Below are positions 26,626 to 33,089 of a stretch of DNA of 33,089 nt, piece by piece (positions within the stretch are counted from its first letter, which is position 1; every line of letters begins with the position of its first letter). A model generated the notes under the pieces. That model was not told where the DNA came from. It worked only from the letters and a program-made list of their open reading frames with translations, and did not search any database. Both the position numbers and the translations under genes were made by a program. The DNA lies in the NCBI GenBank assembly GCA_021847605.1, contig JAJZQN010000046.1, forward strand, positions 1 to 33,089. The letters run 5' to 3'. This DNA is from Pseudomonadota bacterium (GTDB taxonomy: Bacteria; Pseudomonadota; Alphaproteobacteria; Sphingomonadales; Sphingomonadaceae).

Positions 26626-27180
26626 TTAGCCCGACGTCTCAGGTCCGCCTTGAGTTGGCCGGATCGGGACGATGTTTCCGCCCAACTTGTTGACCTGCTC
26701 CGTTAGCGCTTCGATTGTCTCGTGTGCCCGGCGTAGTGCAAGTGTCGCCCCGAACAACTGATTGACGAGTGTTTCGATCACCTGATCTGCGTTGTACCCG
26801 ACATGCTCCCGCCTAGAGCGCCATGGCACCGCAGTCTTCATGTCCACCCAGGCCAACTGGATTTCCTCAGGCATCTTGTGGAATGCAGCGTAGTCAATCC
26901 GAGCGGTGTTCCAGAGTAGCTCATCAGTAAGGTCCAGTGAGGGGTCCTCGACCTTTCGAGCGCCAAGGGCTTTAATAGCTTCCGCAGCCGCAGCTTCCTT
27001 GGCCAGCCGCCACGTGATCATGGGTTCCTCACAGCGATACAGGGTGGCTCTTGACACCCCAGCTTCCAAAACAAGATTGGCATCGAGCAAATCACAATTC
27101 GGCGCGCGAAGCGGATCGCCGTCAAGGATGCGCTGCACAGCGGCGCGGACAGCTTCCGAGTTCGCACTTTTAACAGGCAT
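26626..27180 (-). CDS. ginD: GinD-like small HTH/coiled-coil protein of the recombinase operon
   Basis: A 184-residue protein. Residues about 28-52 form a helix-turn-helix (DLLDANLVLEAGVSRATLYR), and about 135-170 an amphipathic, probably coiled-coil helix (LRRAHETIEALTEQVNKLGG), followed by a basic/proline tail. This is the build of the small fourth protein of gin operons and resembles TnpC of Tn554, which assists the recombinases in DNA binding and orientation. Its ATG overlaps the end of ginC by 11 bases in another frame, so it is translationally coupled. The symbol is by operon position and domain layout, not by close sequence match. Confidence 0.7.
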   Translation of the reverse strand: MPVKSANSEAVRAAVQRILDGDPLRAPNCDLLDANLVLEAGVSRATLYRCEEPMITWRLAKEAAAAEAIKALGARKVEDPSLDLTDELLWNTARIDYAAFHKMPEEIQLAWVDMKTAVPWRSRREHVGYNADQVIETLVNQLFGATLALRRAHETIEALTEQVNKLGGNIVPIRPTQGGPETSG

Positions 27181-29089
27181 GCTCTGCCCTGCTCAGTGAT
27201 GAGCGGTACTTTGCTATCACCACGTCAAGTGCGGTCCGTTGGTTCTTGGATAGCTTAGGCCTTTTTCTGAGGCTTTGCGCATGCTCGAGGCTGGACTGAA
27301 ACGCCGCCCGATGCTTACCCCAGAAGCAGCTGTTTGGGCACTTCTCCCAATCGCATTGGGCGAAGTAGGGCTTGTCTCGACCTTTCAAACCCGGTCGATG
27401 AAGGCAAAGTGCGGTCGCTCTATCGAAATAGCAGTCGTTCAAGAGCCCGGGGTAGATTTCACGCGTAGCGTTCTTGAGCATTCCAAGGAGACGCTTCTCG
27501 TCCACAACCTGGCCAGGGAGGTCGCCGAGCTTTGCGGCAACCGCTCTGAACTCGTCTGCGAGTTCCTTCCCTTTGGGGCCGCCCAAGGTTCCACCGTTTC
27601 TGACGTGAGCATACATCTCAACAATATCGCGCGTTTTGCCGATCTGACGTGCGACCTCAATCTCGTCGCGAAATCCCGCCTTCCAAGAGCCTGCATAGCC
27701 CTGGAAGGTAGTCTCTTGGACATGGCCAAACTGCCGTTTGCCTGCAACTACGCCAAACGGCTCAGTTGCGATGTACCAAGCAATCGTGCGCCGGAAATTG
27801 CGGCTAATCCAGTTCCATGGGCGGCCGTAGTCGTGCACCGGGATCAAATAGTTGCGGGCAATGTGCTCACGCTCTTTCTTGGTTTTCGCTCTAGCGATCG
27901 CATCACTTGCCAACAGAGTCGCGTGCTTCTCGAATGCTCGCAGCCACTGATTAATCTGGATCGTGATCGCCGCAACACTCGTCCGAACGTTAGAGTACCT
28001 TCGAAAAAGCAGGTCCGAGTCCGGCCATTCGAAGAACCGTGGCTCTAACTCCCGCATCAAGTCGGATATTTTCTCGACGCGTTCTAAAGCGCGATGCACC
28101 TCTGGTAAAACCACCCACTCCTCGATCACGCCTCTGACGTGCTGACGCTTAAAGGCCATCGAGACAATCGAATGCCGATACGGATTGCCCTCTTCATCCC
28201 GCTTCACTCGCGCAGAACCGCGCCTGATCGCCTGCACTTCGCAATCCCTCATCCCGGATAAGTAGGCAGTGACTATGTAAGCTGCTGTCACAAATAGATG
28301 TATCTGCTCATACCGAAAGCGATCTCTATGTTTGTCCGAACGCCAACTGACATTTGTACCGGGGATGCAGGCGCAGCCTGTCGTTGGACGGATAACAGAT
28401 GCTCGATCTCCTCGGGCAATACGCAAAACATCTTCGAAAGCGACATCGACATAAAGCAGGGCCCATCTGAGCATCGGATCCATGATCGATCGCGGCACGC
28501 GGTTTGTCGTGTTAACGAAGGTCTGCTCTCTTTTGCCAAGCACTTCGTTCGCTTCGCGATCTCTCCAAGGCCCCTCTGCAGGCATATCTACGTCGAGATA
28601 ATCCCGATATATGTGAAGGCGCTTCGGAACTGAGGAGGCCCTCACTCTGCTGGGGTGCGATTGGCCCCGAAAGAGAGCCATCCACGCGTCGTTATCTGAA
28701 TCCCTGATGTTAGCGAGGCCAACGCCCCTGTTCTTCATAAAACGAAGGTATCTCAACAGTCGCTTCGCCTCTCGGCGAACTCTAGCCGGCGGAACTGCGG
28801 CGAGATTAGTCGCCACGCAACTATGATCAAAATTCATGCATAACCATGAATAGGCCCATATTAATTCAGCATATTCAATAGGATAGTCCTCGAATCTCAC
28901 TTTCCGGTCATGGGTTGGAACATTTGTCCTCGCGATTCCTGGAGTAAGATCCCACTCTTTGTCACCCTTGATGCTGAGCTGATCGGCAGGCTCCCCTGGG
29001 TCCAGATAGTTTTTCGGGATGACGGGAAGAGACGGATCGATTTTGAGACCTAGCTTCGCCGCAGCCACCTCTGTCACGCCATCAGTCAT
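27170..29089 (-). CDS. ginC: GinC-like large tyrosine recombinase with C-terminal Cys cluster
   Basis: A 639-residue tyrosine recombinase. Box I Arg281 lies in AYLSGMRDCEVQAI. In box II the usual HxxR reads RNFR, so the first His is Arg430 while Arg433 is kept. His456 in FGHVQ and nucleophile Tyr465 in FQGYAG are present. The enzyme probably keeps the cleaving Tyr but is unusual at the general-base His. After the catalytic domain a Cys cluster (Cys553, 562, 579, 584, 588, with QCDWEKCPNSCF) may bind zinc; GinB ends with a related one. ATG 29089 overlaps the ginB stop (ATGA). The size fits TnpB-like large recombinases. Confidence 0.75.
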   Translation of the reverse strand: MTDGVTEVAAAKLGLKIDPSLPVIPKNYLDPGEPADQLSIKGDKEWDLTPGIARTNVPTHDRKVRFEDYPIEYAELIWAYSWLCMNFDHSCVATNLAAVPPARVRREAKRLLRYLRFMKNRGVGLANIRDSDNDAWMALFRGQSHPSRVRASSVPKRLHIYRDYLDVDMPAEGPWRDREANEVLGKREQTFVNTTNRVPRSIMDPMLRWALLYVDVAFEDVLRIARGDRASVIRPTTGCACIPGTNVSWRSDKHRDRFRYEQIHLFVTAAYIVTAYLSGMRDCEVQAIRRGSARVKRDEEGNPYRHSIVSMAFKRQHVRGVIEEWVVLPEVHRALERVEKISDLMRELEPRFFEWPDSDLLFRRYSNVRTSVAAITIQINQWLRAFEKHATLLASDAIARAKTKKEREHIARNYLIPVHDYGRPWNWISRNFRRTIAWYIATEPFGVVAGKRQFGHVQETTFQGYAGSWKAGFRDEIEVARQIGKTRDIVEMYAHVRNGGTLGGPKGKELADEFRAVAAKLGDLPGQVVDEKRLLGMLKNATREIYPGLLNDCYFDRATALCLHRPGLKGRDKPYFAQCDWEKCPNSCFWGKHRAAFQSSLEHAQSLRKRPKLSKNQRTALDVVIAKYRSSLSRAEHAC

Positions 29090-31776
29090 GCCGAAAGTCC
29101 AATCACCGCCGGAATGAATAGTTCAGGGTCGTCGTCGAGACTGTCTCCTTGAATAATCTTCGAAGCTCCAGAAATCTGCGCCTCGCTAAACCTGGGAAGT
29201 ATCTGTTTGGTCAAGCGATACCAATCCTCCGCATAGAGCGCTGCCCACTCTTCGTCGCCGACCTCAGTTCGCCGATCGGATAAAATACCTTTAAAGCGCA
29301 ATAGATTGGGGAGCTTGCGGGCGGTGAATACGCTGTTGGGGCAGTGCAAGCACTCGGTGAATGGCGTAGGGCAATCCTCTCCCTTGGCGCCATATGGACT
29401 TGCAGAGAAGTCCAAGCAGCCGGCTAGCCAGACATCCTCTTCACCATCAATGACAGCGAGACAGGTGGCCACGCTGAAGCCTGTTGCTTGACTTAGCTGT
29501 TCAGCCTCCGATTCCCTATTCGATAGATCTGGCAGAACGCGATGGTCACAATCCGACAAAGCGCGCCTAAAAGCACTGGCGACAGCTTCGTCGTGCATCT
29601 CAGCAAGCGCTGGAAGATTTGCATAGTGGTCCCGGGCAACGTTTTTACTATTGTCGTCAGCGATAGCGTTGACATCGCCGCCACTTCTCAAATATTTTAC
29701 CGCTTTGACTGTCTTACGGAATCTTGATGGCTGGATCGCATCTAGAACGTCGCCATTATCATTGGTAATTTTGTTGCGATCACAAAACGCTACCCAAGGA
29801 TGGCTCTTAGTATCGAAAAAATCGCAAGCGTGTACTCCAGAACCTCTGAAAACACCCAGCCATAATTTTCTTGCATCTTGATGTCCGTGCTTCGAAAGTA
29901 TTTGGCTTGCTAGATCTGTTATCTCCAAAACAGCTCTGATCAATCCGCCCGGGGTTTCCAAGCTTCCATCCTTGACAGTGCGTGATAGGAGTTTCTTAGA
30001 ATTTCTGTTCTTTCTGTAGAATATATCTATCGTACCACCTTCTGAGTTCCTCAGGCATTCACGATCCAGCTCTTTCAATGAACCCAAGTCTATGTCGCAC
30101 ATGAGGGCCAGCTTAAACAGGAAGCTCGTCAGCTGGTGAGTGGTGGGGACAAAAGACGCTACAAGCTTTTCAATGCTCTTGCGGTTCTCAATGGGCGTCG
30201 GCGACGGAGCAACGCTGCCTAACTGCCGCCGCCTTGAGATTTGGAATGCAGCAAAAAGAGAGACTGCCCATTGTACCAAACCACCATATCTAGCATGGGT
30301 CGTGATCGTCCGTTTGTGCACGAGTTTCCCGAGTCCAAGGCGCGGATCTTCCCACTCTTCCAGAAATTTAGCTGTCGAAGCTTCATCTCCGAGTTGTAGG
30401 GCTTGCTCTCCCAGAACGGCGGCCTCAAGGTATTCGATCTTGCGGATCAGCATTTTCGAATGGGCCCTGTTCGGATGCCCGGGGAATCTTCTAGCTAAGG
30501 CGGCTATCAGCTTGATTAGTTCTTCTAACGTCTCGTGACTGTCCGCAACATTGCGGAGATTGCCAATGCCAATCGGAATGATCCCATAGTCGTCATCTTT
30601 CCATAAGCAGACATCCCACATATGGAAGTGCAACGTATCGAATTTCGAACGCGGCAATCCGTTGTAAAGCCAAGACCTCAGAACGTGAACTCGCAATTTA
30701 ATTTGAATAATCAGATCTACGGGGTTTTTTCTATTAAGTTCAATAATTTTAACGGGTTTAGATAAATATATGAGCGATTTTTCGATAGAACGACCATTTA
30801 TGATATTTGTTTTAACGCCTGAAAGATGCTTATCTTCTTCAGAAATTTTTAATAAGTTAAAATGAAATGAGTATTTTGTGAGAGCAGCTATCTCCGATCC
30901 TGATAGTTTTATCCGGTACTCCCCTGTCAATTTTTTCCCAATAGCTAATGATCGTGCCAATTTAAAGACTTCAATCTGGCTATATTCCGAGACATCGACT
31001 TGTCTTGTTGGGACTCTCTTGAGAGGAGATCCATCAACGATCTTAGAGTATTCTTTTACAACGGAACTGTAAGACTTTCCTCCGGCATATTTCATGACGC
31101 CTCGCCAATTCGGCGTGAGATCCATCACATCCTTCGCACTTTTTTCATCGAAGGCGTGTCGGCCAGCCCGCATTTCTTTCAGGACGACCTGAAGCTCCAG
31201 GCGCGCCGCTTGTTCGATTTGGCTGGCGACGTAGGGTGTATATGGGTCTCGAGGCGTGCTTTTCGGCTTGGGCCAACGACTAATAAAGCTAAGGCGGTCC
31301 GAAACGTTCGAGCCTCTTAAATCCTCCGAAACTGATTGAGGGTTTGCTTTGCGCGCTTCCCTCAGCAGGACAATGAGTACCAGGAGGCGACCGTAAGCGG
31401 CACTTGATAGGCCAGGGCCATCTAGTCGCTCTACAAACGACCTCGAAAATGAACTAATATCTATAATATCATTGTATGGATCAATCGCATCAATGTTTTT
31501 AATGATGTAAGAGATTGAATGTTTGTACTTAAGAAAAGTATTCCAACTGGTAAATAATCGACCTAAATTCAAAACATCAAACATCAACATCATGAAGTTT
31601 ATCGCGAGATTTTTGCGCCGATATTTGGCGAAATCCCACCGAACGGTTTGGCTGGCAACAGAAGCGACGAGAGCCATACCTTCAACAGTCGCGCCGCTGA
31701 CGATCGCTTGCTTGCAGTCACTCGCGTCCGCCTCTTCGTCGAAGGAGACGACGCTAGCTTTGCGTGATCTGCTCAT
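29086..31776 (-). CDS. ginB: GinB-like 896-residue recombinase-related protein, catalytic residues mostly lost
   Basis: A large protein of the recombinase operon. The N-terminal 470 residues are lysine- and leucine-rich with no domain I recognise. Residues about 540-725 align by pattern with a tyrosine recombinase: box I LALMCDIDLGSLKEL has Asp563 where Arg is expected; box II PSRFRKT keeps Arg687 but has Ser684 for His; the later GH position is Asp-Asn709; Tyr718 in DHYANL is kept. A Cys cluster follows (Cys787, 802, 809, 812, ending ECLHCPNSVF), like that of GinC. It is probably structural rather than catalytic. The start was set at 31776 because this ATG overlaps the ginA stop (ATGA). Codon use is notably AT-rich. 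Confidence 0.68.
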   Translation of the reverse strand: MSRSRKASVVSFDEEADASDCKQAIVSGATVEGMALVASVASQTVRWDFAKYRRKNLAINFMMLMFDVLNLGRLFTSWNTFLKYKHSISYIIKNIDAIDPYNDIIDISSFSRSFVERLDGPGLSSAAYGRLLVLIVLLREARKANPQSVSEDLRGSNVSDRLSFISRWPKPKSTPRDPYTPYVASQIEQAARLELQVVLKEMRAGRHAFDEKSAKDVMDLTPNWRGVMKYAGGKSYSSVVKEYSKIVDGSPLKRVPTRQVDVSEYSQIEVFKLARSLAIGKKLTGEYRIKLSGSEIAALTKYSFHFNLLKISEEDKHLSGVKTNIINGRSIEKSLIYLSKPVKIIELNRKNPVDLIIQIKLRVHVLRSWLYNGLPRSKFDTLHFHMWDVCLWKDDDYGIIPIGIGNLRNVADSHETLEELIKLIAALARRFPGHPNRAHSKMLIRKIEYLEAAVLGEQALQLGDEASTAKFLEEWEDPRLGLGKLVHKRTITTHARYGGLVQWAVSLFAAFQISRRRQLGSVAPSPTPIENRKSIEKLVASFVPTTHQLTSFLFKLALMCDIDLGSLKELDRECLRNSEGGTIDIFYRKNRNSKKLLSRTVKDGSLETPGGLIRAVLEITDLASQILSKHGHQDARKLWLGVFRGSGVHACDFFDTKSHPWVAFCDRNKITNDNGDVLDAIQPSRFRKTVKAVKYLRSGGDVNAIADDNSKNVARDHYANLPALAEMHDEAVASAFRRALSDCDHRVLPDLSNRESEAEQLSQATGFSVATCLAVIDGEEDVWLAGCLDFSASPYGAKGEDCPTPFTECLHCPNSVFTARKLPNLLRFKGILSDRRTEVGDEEWAALYAEDWYRLTKQILPRFSEAQISGASKIIQGDSLDDDPELFIPAVIGLSA

Positions 31777-32987
31777 GCTGCGAGTGCCATGTGTGCATCC
31801 CACGCTTCAAACGCCAAGCTGATCATCCGGCTGTGTTTCCGCGAGAATCTAAGGTATTTGAAAGTAGTCTTGATGCTCCTGTGCCCGAGAAGCTCCTGAA
31901 GAACCTGCAGCGGATCTCCGATCAGAGCGTCATATATCTCGCCACGGCTGTTGAGATGTCCCCGTGCTATGCGAAGCTCGACCAGTCCCTTCAGCATGAA
32001 GCTGAGCATGTAGACAGCGAACGTGTGCCGCAAGACGTGAGGGGTGATGTCGACACCGACCTGTTCTTCAAGGCCGGATCGTGCAAGGGCTGCGGAGAAC
32101 GCTGAACGCCAAGCGGAATTCGAAACGCATGTTCCAATCTCGGAAATCCAGAGCGACCCGAAGTCGACAACCTTGAAACGATTTGGTTGGCCAATTGGAC
32201 GAACCTCGATAAGACGCTCGCGCTCACGCAAAGTGAAGTTTGCGAGCGGCATTTCAATCTTCCTCGCGTCTCCAGCGATAACTTCTGCAATGCCTGGCCG
32301 ACGAAGTTGAAAAAATATGCTGTTGTTCGACATCGTCAAAGTTCGGGGAGAGTATGATTTGAGAGGGAACCGCTCCGAGATTATTTTTGCTGCAACATGC
32401 GAGCGTTCCTCGTAAATATAAGGGTTGATAAAGTTCTTAATAACTCTTTTTGAAATAAAAGTATCTCTGCCTTTTTCCCACTTCGTAACAGTAGCAGGTA
32501 TAGACCAAATTCTTGTAATGTCGTCTTGAAATAGGCCGATCTTTGGTATTTCCTGCCTCAGGATGTGAGAACCCTCATTACATCGGATGCCGGTTGTTAC
32601 GAGCATTTCGGAGAAAGCGCCATTGCGCAGATTGTTTCTGCCAGACATCATTCCAGTTTCGCGAAATGTTACGTAATTTTCCAAGGAAACCATTTTAACT
32701 TGGTCGTCTGCTTCCCGGGTGCCGCAGTATGATCGCCAAGTCACCTCCGAGAAGTGGATTTTAAGGTGTCGAAGCATTCGGAGGATGACGGCGGCAACTT
32801 TGTTCCAACTATTTGGAGACAGCCTCTCTGAAAGCGGGCCGTATAGTCGCCTGTTGCGGTATTCCCATAGGTCCGCTTCCCTGAGGTCTGCTAGCCTTCT
32901 TCCATGGCGCGCCATGAGGAAGCGAGCGAAAACCTCAGCCTCAATGGCGTAAGTTCGCCAAGTGGCTCTGTTGCAAACATGGGGCAC
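31773..32987 (-). CDS. ginA: GinA-like tyrosine recombinase, N-terminus replaced by IS6 sequence
   Basis: A 404-codon frame with a complete tyrosine recombinase set: Arg135 in TTGIRCNEGS, a hairpin Lys in ATVTKWEKGR, His317 and Arg320 in TPHVLRHT, His369 in LLGHRS and Tyr378 in TTFKYL. The SAM-like core-binding domain starts at about residue 9 (TWRTYAIEAEVFARFL). The first 8 codons (32964-32987) come from the IS6 terminal repeat, so the native start and an unknown number of N-terminal residues have been cut off. It overlaps ginB by ATGA. Without its own promoter the whole operon may depend on transcription out of the IS. Confidence 0.8.
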   Translation of the reverse strand: MPHVCNRATWRTYAIEAEVFARFLMARHGRRLADLREADLWEYRNRRLYGPLSERLSPNSWNKVAAVILRMLRHLKIHFSEVTWRSYCGTREADDQVKMVSLENYVTFRETGMMSGRNNLRNGAFSEMLVTTGIRCNEGSHILRQEIPKIGLFQDDITRIWSIPATVTKWEKGRDTFISKRVIKNFINPYIYEERSHVAAKIISERFPLKSYSPRTLTMSNNSIFFQLRRPGIAEVIAGDARKIEMPLANFTLRERERLIEVRPIGQPNRFKVVDFGSLWISEIGTCVSNSAWRSAFSAALARSGLEEQVGVDITPHVLRHTFAVYMLSFMLKGLVELRIARGHLNSRGEIYDALIGDPLQVLQELLGHRSIKTTFKYLRFSRKHSRMISLAFEAWDAHMALAA

Positions 32988-33089
32988 GGCCGCGCGGCGT
33001 CACCCAGTTGGGGGATTAGGCAGCATTGGCGAAATGCTTATTGAGCATAATCATGGTTTCGGTCAGGGCCGAGGGTCCAATTCCGAATG
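32964..33089 (-). mobile_element. IS6-family (IS6100-like) insertion sequence, 3' end only
   Basis: The terminal inverted repeat GGCTCTGTTGCAAA lies at 32964-32977. The transposase C-terminus follows on the minus strand, and the element leaves the window to the right. It interrupts the ginA-like gene. The 8 bases outside it (CGCCAAGT) do not equal those outside the left-hand copy (CTCGACTT). Confidence 0.85.
33016..33089 (-). CDS. IS6-family transposase, C-terminal end (partial)
   Basis: The minus-strand frame ends FGIGPSALTETMIMLNKHF followed by ANAA and TAA at 33018-33016. IS6100 transposase ends in a very similar FGIGPSALTEAMGMLNHHF (from memory). The catalytic domain is outside the window, beyond 33089. 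Confidence 0.82.
   Translation of the reverse strand, partial: FGIGPSALTETMIMLNKHFANAA

Larger units (their letters stand above)
26414..32963. mobile_element. GInt-type genomic island (gin operon module) inserted in comM
   Basis: From about 26414 the sequence departs from comM. It contains four tightly overlapping minus-strand genes: three tyrosine recombinase-related proteins and a small helix-turn-helix protein. That gene set defines GInt islands (ginABCD) and is related in layout to Tn554 TnpABC. Local base use is far more AT-rich than the flanks (16 G+C in the 60 bases 30721-30780, against about 40 of 60 in comM at 25741-25800). The right limit is unknown because an IS6 element interrupts the first gene at 32964. 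No cargo gene is visible between comM and the operon. Confidence 0.8.

Noticed and set aside
26414..32963. AbaR/Tn6022-like transposon in comM
   Set aside because: No DDE transposase or TniB-type ATPase is seen; the proteins carry tyrosine recombinase motifs.
26626..32987. RIT (recombinase in trio) element
   Set aside because: RIT recombinases are three proteins of a few hundred residues each; here sizes are about 404, 896 and 639, with an extra HTH protein, which fits gin operons better.

Overview
The window looks like chromosomal DNA from a sphingomonad (Sphingomonadaceae, Alphaproteobacteria; genus not determinable here). The evidence is the high GC and codon style of the resident genes, a large TonB-dependent receptor paired with a beta-propeller phytase, the alphaproteobacterial order yajC-secD-secF-Mth938, HspQ, and interspersed repeats of a type common in this class. 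Both window ends lie inside IS6-family (IS6100-like) insertion sequences in the same orientation. The sequence stops about 125 bases into each copy, as a short-read contig ending in repeats would.

Layout. 1-125: left IS6 end. 171-2658 (minus): CoA-transferase and a lipoprotein beta-propeller phytase. 2775-5576 (minus): TonB-dependent receptor with a good Pho box upstream, suggesting a phosphate-starvation phytate-use locus. 5717-7711 (minus): OPT-family oligopeptide transporter. 7774-8890 (minus): SGNH hydrolase and hspQ, overlapping. 9035-9124: tRNA-Ser(CGA). 9426-9534: two-hairpin interspersed repeat. 9550-10716 (minus): UDP-glucose 6-dehydrogenase with tandem dyad repeats upstream. 11027-12352: MHS-type MFS transporter. 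12433-14718: cobalamin riboswitch followed by a FecCD/BtuC permease and a BtuD-like ATPase. 14785-14861 (minus): tRNA-Pro(GGG). 15047-18396: yajC-secD-secF and an Mth938-domain gene with a probable CTG start. 18477-19901: exported M20 peptidase. 19961-20066: second copy of the two-hairpin repeat. 20064-23375 (minus): trypsin-like autotransporter. 23694-25501: Ppx/GppA phosphatase and rlmE with an ATGA overlap.

From 25530 comM (yifB) begins, but it is cut after the codons for MAHLG, just before Walker B. Foreign, locally AT-rich DNA follows. It carries a tight four-gene minus-strand operon: a complete-motif tyrosine recombinase, an 896-residue recombinase-like protein without most catalytic residues, a 639-residue tyrosine recombinase, and a 184-residue helix-turn-helix/coiled-coil protein. 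This matches the ginABCD operon of GInt genomic islands (three integrases plus one small DNA-binding protein) and more loosely TnpABC of Tn554. The first gene has lost its N-terminus to the right-hand IS6 element, so the operon is probably inactive or mis-expressed. The second att end, any cargo beyond the IS and the rest of comM are not visible.

The most noteworthy points are the gin-type island inside comM with its graded loss of catalytic residues, the Pho-box/TonB/phytase locus, the B12 riboswitch separated from btuCD by an unassigned 270-base stretch, the paired two-hairpin repeats, the tandem dyads in front of ugd, and the likely non-ATG start of the gene after secF.
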